Shown here: in pieces, positions 40,577 through 48,580 of the stretch | Position numbering within the stretch: position 1 is the first letter of the stretch | Layout of the letters: each line of letters begins with the position of its first letter | NCBI RefSeq assembly: GCF_014171475.1 | Contig: NZ_CP048817.1 | Location: forward strand, 620,001 to 684,000 | DNA: 64,000 nt | Reading direction: 5' to 3' | Source of the DNA: Sphingomonas sp. So64.6b | GTDB lineage: Bacteria > Pseudomonadota > Alphaproteobacteria > Sphingomonadales > Sphingomonadaceae | The notes under the pieces: generated by a model | What the model saw: the letters and a program-made list of their open reading frames with translations, nothing else | What the model was told of the DNA's origin: nothing | Database searches by the model: none | Program-made: the position numbers and the translations under genes

Positions 40577-40591
40577 GAACAATAGCAGAAC
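40577..40591 (-). promoter_or_regulatory. LexA-type SOS box
   Basis: GTTC-TGCTATT-GTTC on the minus strand (GAAC-N7-GAAC on the plus), the alphaproteobacterial LexA consensus, 6 bases before the GTG of the Y-family polymerase. The possible promoter TTGTTC-17-TACGGC just upstream would place the box at the transcription start, where LexA could repress. It also lies about 90 bases before the divergent thioesterase gene. Confidence 0.75.
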
Positions 40592-40680
40592 ATCGGCGCG
40601 CGGAACAGGATGCCGTAGCGGCGGATAATTCGCCGAACAAAGCGTGGAAATTAATCGCAACGACACGCTTTCGTCCCTAT

Positions 40681-41091
40681 ATGGGGAGGGTGAGCACCGC
40701 GATCCCCCATCAATATAGCGTCGGCATCGATCCCGCGGACATCGACTTCATGGGTCATGTGAACAACGCGTCCTACCTGAAATGGGTACAGGATGCCGTG
40801 GTCAATCACTGGCAGCGTTTTGCTCCGGCCGAGGCGGTCGCAGGGCATCTATGGGTCGCGCTGAAGCACGAAATCACCTATCGCAAGCCGACATTTCTGG
40901 ACGATGAGGTGATCGCCACCGTGTTGCTCGAAAAGGTGCAGGGCGCGCGCGCCTTCTACCAGACGATCATCAAGCGCGGCGAGGAAGTGCTCGCCGAGGT
41001 TCAGTCGAGCTGGTGCTGCCTAGACGCCAAAACCTTGCGTCCGGCGCGGATCGCGGAAAGCATCTCGGAGCTGTTTTTCCATAAGGACTGA
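40681..41091 (+). CDS. hotdog-fold acyl-CoA thioesterase
   Basis: 136 residues from the ATG at 40681 (a GTG three codons on is an alternative; neither has a well spaced ribosome site). One hotdog domain of the 4HBT/YbgC type: PHQYSVGIDPADIDFMGHVN, NASYLKWVQDAV with the Asp and Asn/His of the active site, then LKHEITYRKPTFLDDEVIAT. These enzymes split acyl-CoA thioesters. The chain length is not predictable. It is divergent from the SOS-type polymerase. Confidence 0.83.
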   Translation: MGRVSTAIPHQYSVGIDPADIDFMGHVNNASYLKWVQDAVVNHWQRFAPAEAVAGHLWVALKHEITYRKPTFLDDEVIATVLLEKVQGARAFYQTIIKRGEEVLAEVQSSWCCLDAKTLRPARIAESISELFFHKD

Positions 41092-41263
41092 GGCGAGCAA
41101 CGACGGCGGCCATACCCTGCCGAAATCCCGCAACTCCAAGAATTCCGTGGCGACACGGCAGTAACCACCAATCCGGTGCGTCTCGCGCTGGTCGCGTTTC
41201 CCTTTCGGCGCTAACATCGCATGCGGCGGACAAGATGGTCCGTCAAACAGGCGGGGGCGCCCT

Positions 41264-43282
41264 ATGCATAAACCGTTCAATTTCGTTCAGGCGGCGATCC
41301 TGAAGGCGATGACCGAAGCGCTGTTCCACGGTGTCGAGATGAAGATCCCGTCGTCGCAGGTCGTCGCCAATATCCAGCATCAGTTCGGCATGGTCACAGG
41401 TGGCAAGCCGACGCAGATCGGGCTGTCGCTTTATCTGATCTGCCTGGTGATGGGCGGGCCGTTCTTCCTGTTGTTCGGGCCGGCGTGGGGCGCGCGGCGG
41501 GTGGAGAAGCGGCTGCATATGTCGCGCAACAATTTGATGCAGGACCTCGCCCGGACCAGAGGCATCATCTATGCCGGCTATTACGGCCATTGGGACGGGG
41601 TCAGCGAAGACGATAATCGCAACAATGTGGTGCTGGCGTCGATCGGCTTTACGCTGCCCGCGCATCGCATGCGTACGCTGAGCGAAGTGCCAATCGCGCC
41701 GTTTCCCGGTCGTGAACTGGGCCATGACGATATCCTTCGTCCCGATCAGGTGCCCGTCTCCGCCGGCGTGATCGTGATCGGGTCGGGCGCGGGCGGTGCG
41801 GTGGCGGCGGCGAACCTCGCCGCGCAGGGCCATGACGTGCTGATCATCGAAGCGGGCGCGCATTTCCCCTCAAGTGCGATCACGCATGAGGAGCGCAAGA
41901 TGACCGCCCGGCTCTTCGTCGATGGCGGCGTGCAGACCAGCCGCGACAATGATGTGGTGCTGTTCCAGGGACGCTGCGTCGGCGGGTCGACCGCGATCAA
42001 CAACGGCATCTGCCTGCGCGTCAAGCAGGACGGGCTGACTCATCCCGCCGCGCGCGACGTGTTCGCGAGCTGGGCCGCACTGGGCGGGCCGGTCGATGAG
42101 GCGCGTTTCGTCCACGCCTATGAGGCGGTTGAAGCGCGGCTGGGGATTGAGCCGATCGATCCGCAAAGCGGACGCAACAATGGCACGCACTTGCTGCGCG
42201 GCTGGGCGGCACATGCCGCAGCGAGCGACGATCCGCTCGATCGGGACGCGGTCGCGACCTGGTTCAGCAAGAATTACGGCCCGCGCAGTATCGGCGCGGC
42301 GTGCGCTTATTGCGGCTATTGCAATACCGGCTGCCCCTATGGCCGCAAGCAAGGCATGGCGCAGTCCTATCTGCTCGATGCGCGACGGAGCGGGGCGCAG
42401 ATCCTGGCAGATACGACAGTCGAGCGGGTCCGTTGGCGGCCCGGCCTGGCTGATGGCAAGCGCGTGGCCGACGGGGTCGAGATCACGCTGGCGGACGGTC
42501 GCACGCATTTCGTGCGCGCCACCACCGGCGTGGTCGTTGCGGCCGGCGCGATGGCGTCGAGCCGGCTTATGGCGGCCAGTGATGTGGGCAATAGCGGTAA
42601 CGGCATTTCACTCAACATCGCCTGTCCGGTGGTCGCGTTGATGCCCGAAGGGACGGGCATCGCCGGGGAAATGCGATCATGGGACGAGGACCAGATGGCG
42701 ACTTACGTCGATCGCGGCGATTTCCTGCTCGAATCGCATTTCCAGCCGCCGATGAGCATGTCGACGCTGATGCCGGGCTGGTTCGACACCCATGCCGCGC
42801 GAATGCGCCATTATGGCCGGCTGGCCTCGGCCGGCGTGTTGTTCCCGGTCGACCGGCAAGGCAGCATGAAAGGTGGCAAGCTGCACCTCAAATTTCGCGA
42901 CGATGTCGAATTGCCATTGCTGCGGCGGGCGCTGTCCACACTGGTGCGGGTGCATTTCGCGGCTGGCGCGATCGAAGTCTATCCCGGCTTGGCGCGGGGA
43001 CAGGCGCTACGGCCGGACGATGATGTCGAGGCGTTCTTCGAAGAGGCAATCCAGGCGGCGGACGATGTCGTGCTGTCGAGTTCGCATCCGCATGGCGGCA
43101 ATGCGCGCAACGCCGACCCCGACAAGGGGGTGGTCGATCTCGAATGCCGTCTGCATGGGGTAAGCAATGTGCTGGTGACCGATGCGAGTACCTTCACCAG
43201 CTGTATTCGCGTCAATGCTCAGCTGACAACGATGGCGATGGCGCAATATGCCACCAGCCGGGATCCGTTTGCGAGGGCGTGA
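41264..43282 (+). CDS. GMC family FAD-dependent oxidoreductase
   Basis: 672 residues. A hydrophobic N-terminal helix (LSLYLICLVMGGPFFLLFG) suggests membrane attachment. The FAD Rossmann motif is VIVIGSGAGGAVAAANLAAQ (about 168-187), with GRCVGGSTAINNGICLR following. A Cys cluster CAYCGYCNTGCPYGRKQG near residue 347 is seen in long-chain alcohol oxidase relatives. The C-terminal GMC signature includes SSSHPHGGNARNADPDKGVV (His active site) and VTDASTFTSCIRVNAQLTTM. It probably oxidises a long-chain or sterol-like alcohol at the inner membrane; the substrate is not known. Confidence 0.88.
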   Translation: MHKPFNFVQAAILKAMTEALFHGVEMKIPSSQVVANIQHQFGMVTGGKPTQIGLSLYLICLVMGGPFFLLFGPAWGARRVEKRLHMSRNNLMQDLARTRGIIYAGYYGHWDGVSEDDNRNNVVLASIGFTLPAHRMRTLSEVPIAPFPGRELGHDDILRPDQVPVSAGVIVIGSGAGGAVAAANLAAQGHDVLIIEAGAHFPSSAITHEERKMTARLFVDGGVQTSRDNDVVLFQGRCVGGSTAINNGICLRVKQDGLTHPAARDVFASWAALGGPVDEARFVHAYEAVEARLGIEPIDPQSGRNNGTHLLRGWAAHAAASDDPLDRDAVATWFSKNYGPRSIGAACAYCGYCNTGCPYGRKQGMAQSYLLDARRSGAQILADTTVERVRWRPGLADGKRVADGVEITLADGRTHFVRATTGVVVAAGAMASSRLMAASDVGNSGNGISLNIACPVVALMPEGTGIAGEMRSWDEDQMATYVDRGDFLLESHFQPPMSMSTLMPGWFDTHAARMRHYGRLASAGVLFPVDRQGSMKGGKLHLKFRDDVELPLLRRALSTLVRVHFAAGAIEVYPGLARGQALRPDDDVEAFFEEAIQAADDVVLSSSHPHGGNARNADPDKGVVDLECRLHGVSNVLVTDASTFTSCIRVNAQLTTMAMAQYATSRDPFARA

Positions 43283-43315
43283 TCGAGGGTCGGCGGCAGA
43301 CCCGATATTTATTCC

Positions 43316-43352
43316 TTTTCTCCCCTCCCATGAAGGGGGAGAAGGTGGGCTG
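43316..43352. repeat. half copy of the CTCTCCC/GGGAGAG palindromic repeat
   Basis: CTTTTCTCCCCTCCC followed by GGGGGAGAAGG gives a short hairpin like the right end of the murE-murF element (CCTTCCCCCACAGGGGGAGA). It lies between the converging GMC and glycosylase genes and may act as part of a terminator. Confidence 0.55.
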
Positions 43353-43360
43353 ATGCAGAC

Positions 43361-43861
43361 CTATTGCTCGATCAGATAGCGGCGCAGATTTTCCCATGCC
43401 GGTAGCTTTGCCGCCATCCCGACAGTGTGCAGCGGGCTGCTCGAAGGCAAGGCGACGCGTGCAACATACGGCGCGGTATCGCCGAGTTGCTTTATCCCGT
43501 GGCGATAGGCGGTGGCGCCGTTGAAACCGATCGCGCGGAGACCGGGCAAAGTACCGACCAGCGCGGCCAGATCGTTGGCGACATGATCCTGGATTGCCGC
43601 GTCGCTGCTGCCTTCGCGCCGCGCGCTCGCCACGACATCCCACAGGCCGATATGCGCATCGTGCAGGGCGACGAGGCGCACGTCATAGTCGAGCGGGGCG
43701 AGATCGCGGCCGATCACTGCCGACATCAGCCGCCAGAACTGGTTCTGTGGATGAGCATAATAACGTGCCTCGGCGAGCGACCGGTCGCCGGGCAGGCTGC
43801 CGAGCATGAGTAGACGAGTGCCCGGATCGACGATGGGCGGGAAGCTGTGCTTGGTGGTCAT
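43361..43861 (-). CDS. DNA-deoxyinosine glycosylase (hypoxanthine-DNA glycosylase, UDG superfamily)
   Basis: 166 residues. It carries the family motif LMLGSLPGDRSLAEARYYAH followed by PQNQFWRLMSAVIG and a C-terminal LPSSSPLH-like loop (VALPSSSPLHTVGMAAKLPA), the UDG-superfamily substrate-binding loop. These enzymes remove hypoxanthine from deaminated adenine. It is convergent with the GMC gene. ATG start at 43861. Confidence 0.87.
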   Translation of the reverse strand: MTTKHSFPPIVDPGTRLLMLGSLPGDRSLAEARYYAHPQNQFWRLMSAVIGRDLAPLDYDVRLVALHDAHIGLWDVVASARREGSSDAAIQDHVANDLAALVGTLPGLRAIGFNGATAYRHGIKQLGDTAPYVARVALPSSSPLHTVGMAAKLPAWENLRRYLIEQ

Positions 43862-43928
43862 CTGTCCAGATTTAGGTCAGTCAGGCGGCGCGTCCAGCGT
43901 CGATCCGATTGCAGGACGCGGCACTCGG

Positions 43929-43960
43929 CGGACTGGGAGCTAGGCGGACTGGGAGCTAGG
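43929..43960. repeat. 16-bp tandem duplication at the end of the DUF1993 gene
   Basis: CGGACTGGGAGCTAGG occurs twice in a row (43929-43944, 43945-43960). The right copy contains the stop codon of the minus-strand DUF1993 gene (CTA at 43956-43958), so the left copy is a duplicate after the stop. It looks like a recent slippage event. Confidence 0.9.
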
Positions 43961-44462
43961 CGGCGCCGAGATAGTCCAGCTTGCCCACGGGTACGCCGTT
44001 ATGACGCAGGATCGCATAGGCCATGGTGACGTGGAAATAGATGTTGGGCAGCGCGAAGGTCAGGACATAGCTGCGGCCGGTGAAGGTGAGGGTGCGATTC
44101 GGGGTCTGGAACGAGACCTCGGCCTCTTCCTTGCCGTCGAGCGCGTCGCGCGGGATCGTGGCGAGCAGCGCCTTGGCCTTGGCGATGCGCGCCTGGAGTT
44201 CGGTGAAGCTGATTTCATTGTCCTCGAACACGACATTCTCGATCCCGCCGACGCGGGTCAGCACGCCCTTGATCGAGTCGGTGACGCGCTGCACCTGCGC
44301 GGTGAGCGGCGCCATGTCGGGTGCGAGGCGCGAGCCGAGCAGCACCGCCGGTTCGAAGCCCTTTTCGACGGCGAATGCTTCGCCCTTGATGAGTACGCCC
44401 GAAAGGGCATCGAGTGCGCGGCCGAAGACAGGCACGGTGAGATCATAGAGTGATGTTGTCAT
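43956..44462 (-). CDS. DUF1993 family protein
   Basis: 168 residues, all alpha in outlook. Family hallmarks are SLYDLTVPVFGRALDALSGV near the start, RLAPDMAPLTAQVQRVTDSI in the middle and YFHVTMAYAILRHNGVPVGK at the end. DUF1993 belongs to the DinB-like four-helix-bundle superfamily, with no known reaction. It is a single gene; an imperfect inverted repeat lies 72-114 bases upstream. Confidence 0.88.
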   Translation of the reverse strand: MTTSLYDLTVPVFGRALDALSGVLIKGEAFAVEKGFEPAVLLGSRLAPDMAPLTAQVQRVTDSIKGVLTRVGGIENVVFEDNEISFTELQARIAKAKALLATIPRDALDGKEEAEVSFQTPNRTLTFTGRSYVLTFALPNIYFHVTMAYAILRHNGVPVGKLDYLGAA

Positions 44463-44533
44463 GACGGCGGTTTAGTCGCCTGAAAGACCGGCGTCGATGG
44501 TGTGGTAACAGTTTTTCCGTCCCGATCGGGTGC

Positions 44534-44576
44534 GGTTGAGAAAGATATGCCGGCTCTTGGGATATCTTTCTCGACC
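44534..44576. promoter_or_regulatory. 15-bp inverted repeat upstream of DUF1993
   Basis: GGTTGAGAAAGATAT (44534-44548) pairs with ATATCTTTCTCGACC (44562-44576) with one G-T pair, around a 13-base loop. It is between the end of the VWA gene and the start of DUF1993, both on the minus strand. No T run follows, so it is either an operator for DUF1993 or a stabilising 3' hairpin for the VWA transcript. Confidence 0.5.
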
Positions 44577-44606
44577 ACGCTCGAAACGAACGGAAAGGGG
44601 TGGTTT

Positions 44607-46181
44607 CTAGTCGATCAACAATGCGGTCTTCACCGGCGCCTGCGCCTCGGCGAGTTCAGTCAGCTTGACGAATTCCTGGCGCCAATAGCCGTCCGGGTTA
44701 CCCGCCATGCGGCGGATATCAGCGAAGCTCGTCGCGCCCAGTCGCGTGTCACCGCGCAGCTTTTGCCCGAACGCCGCGACCGATGTGACAAAGGCCATGT
44801 CACCGCGCGGGGCGGGGGCGTTCTGCAGCAATTGTGCGGCAATGGGGCGTTCGATCAGGCGTGAGGTGTCGCCGTCGGGCAGTTTGTAGCGCAGCCGGAC
44901 AAAGGCGAGTTCGCCATCCTGGCCGCCTCCTGCCTGCCTGCCACTGGAGACGCGTTTATTGTCGGCATAGCGGCGTTCGGACGACCAGCCTTTCGATCCG
45001 GCCGGCACGACCTCGTACAGCGCGGTGACCTGATGCCCGGCGCCGATCTCGCCGGCGTCGACCTTGTCATTATCGAAATCCTGTTCGGCAAGTGCGCGGT
45101 TTTCGTAGCCGATCAGGCGGTACTGGCTGACATAGGCGGGGTTGAACTCGACCTGGATCTTTACGTCCTTGGCGATGGTAAACAGGGTCGAGGCGAGTTC
45201 CTCCGACAGCACTTTCTTCGCCTCCATCGCGCTGTCGATATAAGCGTAATTGCCGTTGCCGAGGTCGGCCAGCGACTCCATCAGCGAGTCGTTGAAATTG
45301 CCCTGGCCGAAACCGAGCGTGGTGAGCGTGATGCCGTCGTCGCGGTTGCGTTCGATCAGTTGTTCGAGCTGTTTCTGATCGGTCACGCCGACATTGAAGT
45401 CGCCGTCGGTGGCGATCAGGATGCGGTTGATGCCGCCCGTGATGAAATTGGCGCGCGCCGTCGCGTAGGCGAGTTCGATGCCTTCGCCGCCGGCGGTCGA
45501 CCCGCCTGCGCCGAGCTGGTCGAGCGCGGCCTTGATCTCCGACCGATCGCTGGTCGGGTCGAGCACGACGCCGGCCGCGCCTGCATAAACGACGATGCCG
45601 ACCTTGTCCTGCGGCTGGATATTGTCGGCGAGCATACCCAGTGCCGTTTTGACCAGCGGCAGCTTGTCGGCGTCCTCCATCGACCCCGACACGTCGATCA
45701 AAAAGACGAGGTTGGCGGCGGGGCGTTGCGCATAGCTCAAATCATAACCGCGCAGGCCGATGCGCAGCAGCCGCGTATCCGAATTCCACGGCGTCTGCGC
45801 GACATCGGTGGTGACGCTGAACGGCTGCGATCGATCGGTCGGCAGCGGGTAATCATAGCGGAAATAATTGACCATTTCCTCGGTCCGCACCGCATCCTGC
45901 GGCGGCAACTGGCCCTGAGTCAGAAAGCGGCGGACATTGGCATAAGCGCCGGTATCGACATCGACCGCGAAGGTCGAAACGGGCGTGTCGGCGACCATGC
46001 GTACCGGAGAGATTTCGTTGGCCTTGTACTTTTCACGGTTTTCGTCGGGGGGAGCGCTCGGCTCCGCGACGTCCGCCACGGAGGCATCTTGATAGGGCTG
46101 GTTGGATTGCTGCCCGGACGGGGAGCAGCCCGACAGAATGATCGCGCATCCCGCGATCGACACAAGCGACTTGTAAAGCAT
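44607..46181 (-). CDS. von Willebrand factor type A domain lipoprotein (YfbK-like)
   Basis: 524 residues from the ATG at 46181, GAGGATTCAGGG upstream. A lipoprotein signal (SIAGCAIILSGCSPSG, lipobox LSGC) is followed by the conserved N-terminal region of YfbK-type proteins (VSTFAVDVDTGAYANVRRFL, RTEEMVNYFRYDYP) and a VWA domain with an intact MIDAS (LVFLIDVSGSMEDADKLPLV; STAGGEGIELAYATA; LIATDGDFNVGVTD). The C-terminal third is a DUF3520-like region. VWA domains bind a partner protein through a metal ion; it probably works in the periplasmic face of the envelope. The partner is unknown. Confidence 0.9.
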   Translation of the reverse strand: MLYKSLVSIAGCAIILSGCSPSGQQSNQPYQDASVADVAEPSAPPDENREKYKANEISPVRMVADTPVSTFAVDVDTGAYANVRRFLTQGQLPPQDAVRTEEMVNYFRYDYPLPTDRSQPFSVTTDVAQTPWNSDTRLLRIGLRGYDLSYAQRPAANLVFLIDVSGSMEDADKLPLVKTALGMLADNIQPQDKVGIVVYAGAAGVVLDPTSDRSEIKAALDQLGAGGSTAGGEGIELAYATARANFITGGINRILIATDGDFNVGVTDQKQLEQLIERNRDDGITLTTLGFGQGNFNDSLMESLADLGNGNYAYIDSAMEAKKVLSEELASTLFTIAKDVKIQVEFNPAYVSQYRLIGYENRALAEQDFDNDKVDAGEIGAGHQVTALYEVVPAGSKGWSSERRYADNKRVSSGRQAGGGQDGELAFVRLRYKLPDGDTSRLIERPIAAQLLQNAPAPRGDMAFVTSVAAFGQKLRGDTRLGATSFADIRRMAGNPDGYWRQEFVKLTELAEAQAPVKTALLID

Positions 46182-46330
46182 CCCTGAATCCTCTGCCACA
46201 ATTGAGCCTTATTTCGGCCCAATTTGTGACACGCTATAAAAAGGGGCGCAAGTGATTTAATATCTCATGAGGGGATATTCCCTGTCATGTCGCAGTTTGC
46301 ATCGTGAAGCCGCTCAGCTAGCCTGAGAGA

Positions 46331-46657
46331 ATGGCGGAAAAGATCACCAGCTATGCGGCGTTCTGGCTCTTCTATCTGCGCGAACATGCAAAGATGGAGA
46401 CCCGGCGGCTGCACTATATCGGCACCACGCTGACTTTTGTGTTTCTGGTCATCGCGCTGGTCAGGGGCGGATGGTGGTGGGCATTGGTGCCGCTGGCCGG
46501 ATACGGCTTTGCCTGGATCGCGCATTTCACCGTCGAGAAAAACCGGCCGGCGACCTTTACCTATCCGCTCTGGTCGCTGGTCAGCGATTACCGGATGTAT
46601 TTCCTGGCAATGACCGGGCGCCTGACGCCGCATTTGCGCGCTGCGGGCGTATCCTGA
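46331..46657 (+). CDS. DUF962 (Mpo1-like) membrane protein
   Basis: 108 residues. Conserved features are FWLFYLREHAKMETRRLHYI near the start, two transmembrane helices (TLTFVFLVIALV, WWALVPLAGYGFAWIAHF) and a His/Glu patch (HFTVEKNRPATFTYPLWSLV). The family includes yeast Mpo1, an Fe2+ dioxygenase that shortens 2-hydroxy fatty acids; the histidines that could hold iron (H28, H52 region) are present. A role in membrane lipid turnover is an inference. Confidence 0.83.
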   Translation: MAEKITSYAAFWLFYLREHAKMETRRLHYIGTTLTFVFLVIALVRGGWWWALVPLAGYGFAWIAHFTVEKNRPATFTYPLWSLVSDYRMYFLAMTGRLTPHLRAAGVS

Positions 46658-46697
46658 TCAGAATGGTCTGATCAGAGTGGACCTGATCAGAGTGTGG
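46654..46697. repeat. three CTGATCAG-centred tandem units
   Basis: CTGATCAGAATGGT, CTGATCAGAGTGGAC and CTGATCAGAGTGTGG follow each other with a 14-15-bp period. The stop codon of the DUF962 gene lies in the first unit. The 8-bp palindrome CTGATCAG recurs three times. It could be slippage or binding sites. Confidence 0.8.
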
Positions 46698-46896
46698 GGC
46701 CGATATCGGTTTGCGCGAAATTGTCGCCCTTGAAAAAGCCGCGGTGCGCTGTGCGAAGCACGGGATGTCGACGACGCACCCGAGGAATGAAGGTGCGCCG
46801 CCGATTCGGTTCGAGCAGGGCGAAGATGGTTTGGCTTCCATCGTTTGTAGGATGGCTGTGCTTGCCGATCGGGTATCGCCGCCCCTATCTAGCCGG

Positions 46897-47889
46897 ATGA
46901 CCATCGTTCCCAATACGCTCGCCCTGATCGGCAACACCCCGCTCGTCCGGCTGAACGGGCCGAGCGAGGCCAGCGGCTGCGACATTTTCGGCAAATGCGA
47001 ATTTGCCAATCCGGGCGCGTCGGTGAAGGACCGCGCCGCACTTTATATCGTCGAGGATGCGGAGGCGCGGGGCGCGATCGAGCCGGGCGGGACGATCGTC
47101 GAGGGCACGGCGGGCAATACCGGGATCGGGCTGGCGCTGGTCGCCAATGCCAAGGGGTACAAGACGATCATCGTCATGCCCGAGACGCAGAGCCGCGAGA
47201 AGATGGACACGCTGCGCGCGCTCGGCGCCGAGCTCGTCCTGGTGCCGGCCGCGCCTTATTCGAATCCGGCGCATTTCGTGCACACGTCGCGTCGGATCGC
47301 GGAAGAAACGCCCAACGCGATCTGGGCCAATCAGTTCGACAATATCGCCAATCGCCGCGCACACATTGTCGGCACGGCGGAGGAAATCTGGACGCAGATG
47401 GATGGCCGGATCGATGGCTTCACCTGCGCAGTCGGGACCGGCGGGACGCTGGCCGGGGTGGGCCTCGGGTTGAAGGCGAAGGACGAGGCGGTATGCATCG
47501 CGCTGAGCGATCCCCATGGCGCCGCGCTCTATGATTATTACGCACATGGCGAGCTCAAATCGGAAGGCTCGTCGGTCGCCGAGGGAATCGGCCAGGGGCG
47601 GATCACCGCCAACCTCGAGGGCGCACCGGTCGATACCCAATTCCGCATTTCCGACGCGGAAGGGATGGAGTGGGTGCGCCGATTGCTCGCCGAAGAGGGC
47701 CTGTGCCTAGGGTTGTCGTCGGGGATCAACGTCGCCGGCGCGGTCGCGCTCGCGAAGCAGCTCGGGCCGGGCAAGCGTGTCGCGACGATCCTGTGCGACA
47801 CCGGATTCCGCTACCTCTCGACGCTCTACAATGCCGAGTGGCTGACGGCGAAAGGCCTGCCGGTACTACCCTGGCTCGCGACGGATTGA
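46897..47889 (+). CDS. cysK: cysteine synthase A (PLP-dependent O-acetylserine sulfhydrylase family)
   Basis: 330 residues from the ATG at 46897. The longer frame upstream to 46711 is not conserved. The PLP lysine is in FANPGASVKDRAALYIVEDA, with the preceding LIGNTPLVRL typical of the family. The substrate loop is EGTAGNTGIGLALVANAKGY and the phosphate-binding motif AVGTGGTLAGVGLGLKAKD. The late LSSGINVAGAVALAKQLGP agrees. It makes L-cysteine from O-acetylserine and sulfide. The EGTAGNT version (not ETTSGNT) is frequent in a distinct subgroup, so a side reaction cannot be excluded. No serine acetyltransferase is adjacent. Confidence 0.88.
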   Translation: MTIVPNTLALIGNTPLVRLNGPSEASGCDIFGKCEFANPGASVKDRAALYIVEDAEARGAIEPGGTIVEGTAGNTGIGLALVANAKGYKTIIVMPETQSREKMDTLRALGAELVLVPAAPYSNPAHFVHTSRRIAEETPNAIWANQFDNIANRRAHIVGTAEEIWTQMDGRIDGFTCAVGTGGTLAGVGLGLKAKDEAVCIALSDPHGAALYDYYAHGELKSEGSSVAEGIGQGRITANLEGAPVDTQFRISDAEGMEWVRRLLAEEGLCLGLSSGINVAGAVALAKQLGPGKRVATILCDTGFRYLSTLYNAEWLTAKGLPVLPWLATD

Positions 47890-47939
47890 GCCCTGGCATC
47901 GACAAGATGGTGTTCATGCGATAGTTTTGGTCGATAAGC

Positions 47940-48242
47940 ATGAAAATGGTCGCACCGGATCCTGGACAGAGGACGCAGCGCGTCAAGGTCGGCATGATCG
48001 GCCTTGCTGCCGTCCTGTTGCTGATTGGCCTTGCCGCTGCGATTTTCGCGACGGCAAGCCGCGAACGCGGCGTGCTCGGTGGAGCAAACCCCGATGTCGT
48101 CGCCAATCTGACGATCGGCAACGATACGGTCGCGGTCGGCGACGGCAGCGAACCGCTTGCCGATCTTGGCCTGACGCCGAGCACCGCGACCGAAGAAGTC
48201 AATGTTGCCGAGATCGCCAACAACGCAGCGAAGCCGCAGTGA
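47940..48242 (+). CDS. small single-pass membrane protein of unknown function
   Basis: 100 residues: a basic N-terminus (MKMVAPDPGQRTQRVKV), one transmembrane helix (IGLAAVLLLIGLAAAIFATA) and an acidic/Ala-rich tail with ANLTIGNDTVAVGDGSEPLA. No family was recognised. It stands between cysK and the dcw cluster. The coding call is supported by codon composition and by a start with basic residues before the helix. Confidence 0.6.
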   Translation: MKMVAPDPGQRTQRVKVGMIGLAAVLLLIGLAAAIFATASRERGVLGGANPDVVANLTIGNDTVAVGDGSEPLADLGLTPSTATEEVNVAEIANNAAKPQ

Positions 48243-48393
48243 AGCGTGCGGCGGCCATCCTGGATTCGGCCGGGTGGTTCGGGGAAATCATGGTCGTGGA
48301 CTGGGTCAGACCGGGCATTGGCCGAGTCTGTATACGAACCAGCGTGAACACACAGAGAACAGATTGTTATGGTTAAGGAAAAATCGCTCAGAA

Positions 48394-48457
48394 TCCCGTC
48401 AGGATAGCCAATTACCCCGGTTTTCCCGCGAATTCCCCTTGAATCCCCGGCTCACCC
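48394..48457 (+). promoter_or_regulatory. decameric CCC array, probable MraZ operator
   Basis: [A/T]CCC occurs at 48414, 48424, 48434, 48444 and 48454, exactly every 10 bases, with one more at 48394. On the other strand these are five GGG[A/T] repeats in one phase. MraZ of E. coli binds TGGG-type repeats with 10-bp period in front of its own operon. The array stands 124-167 bases before the mraZ start. The rest of the 48243-48580 gap held no gene. Confidence 0.65.
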
Positions 48458-48580
48458 AAAGTAACCTTCTTTTCTTAGAGGGGCATACTCTTTCGCCTGC
48501 GCGAGACAGGGCCACGGGGACGGTTAACGCCAGTTTCGTGGAACGAAGGTTTGTGCCTGCCTCATATGGGGTAGGCTTTG

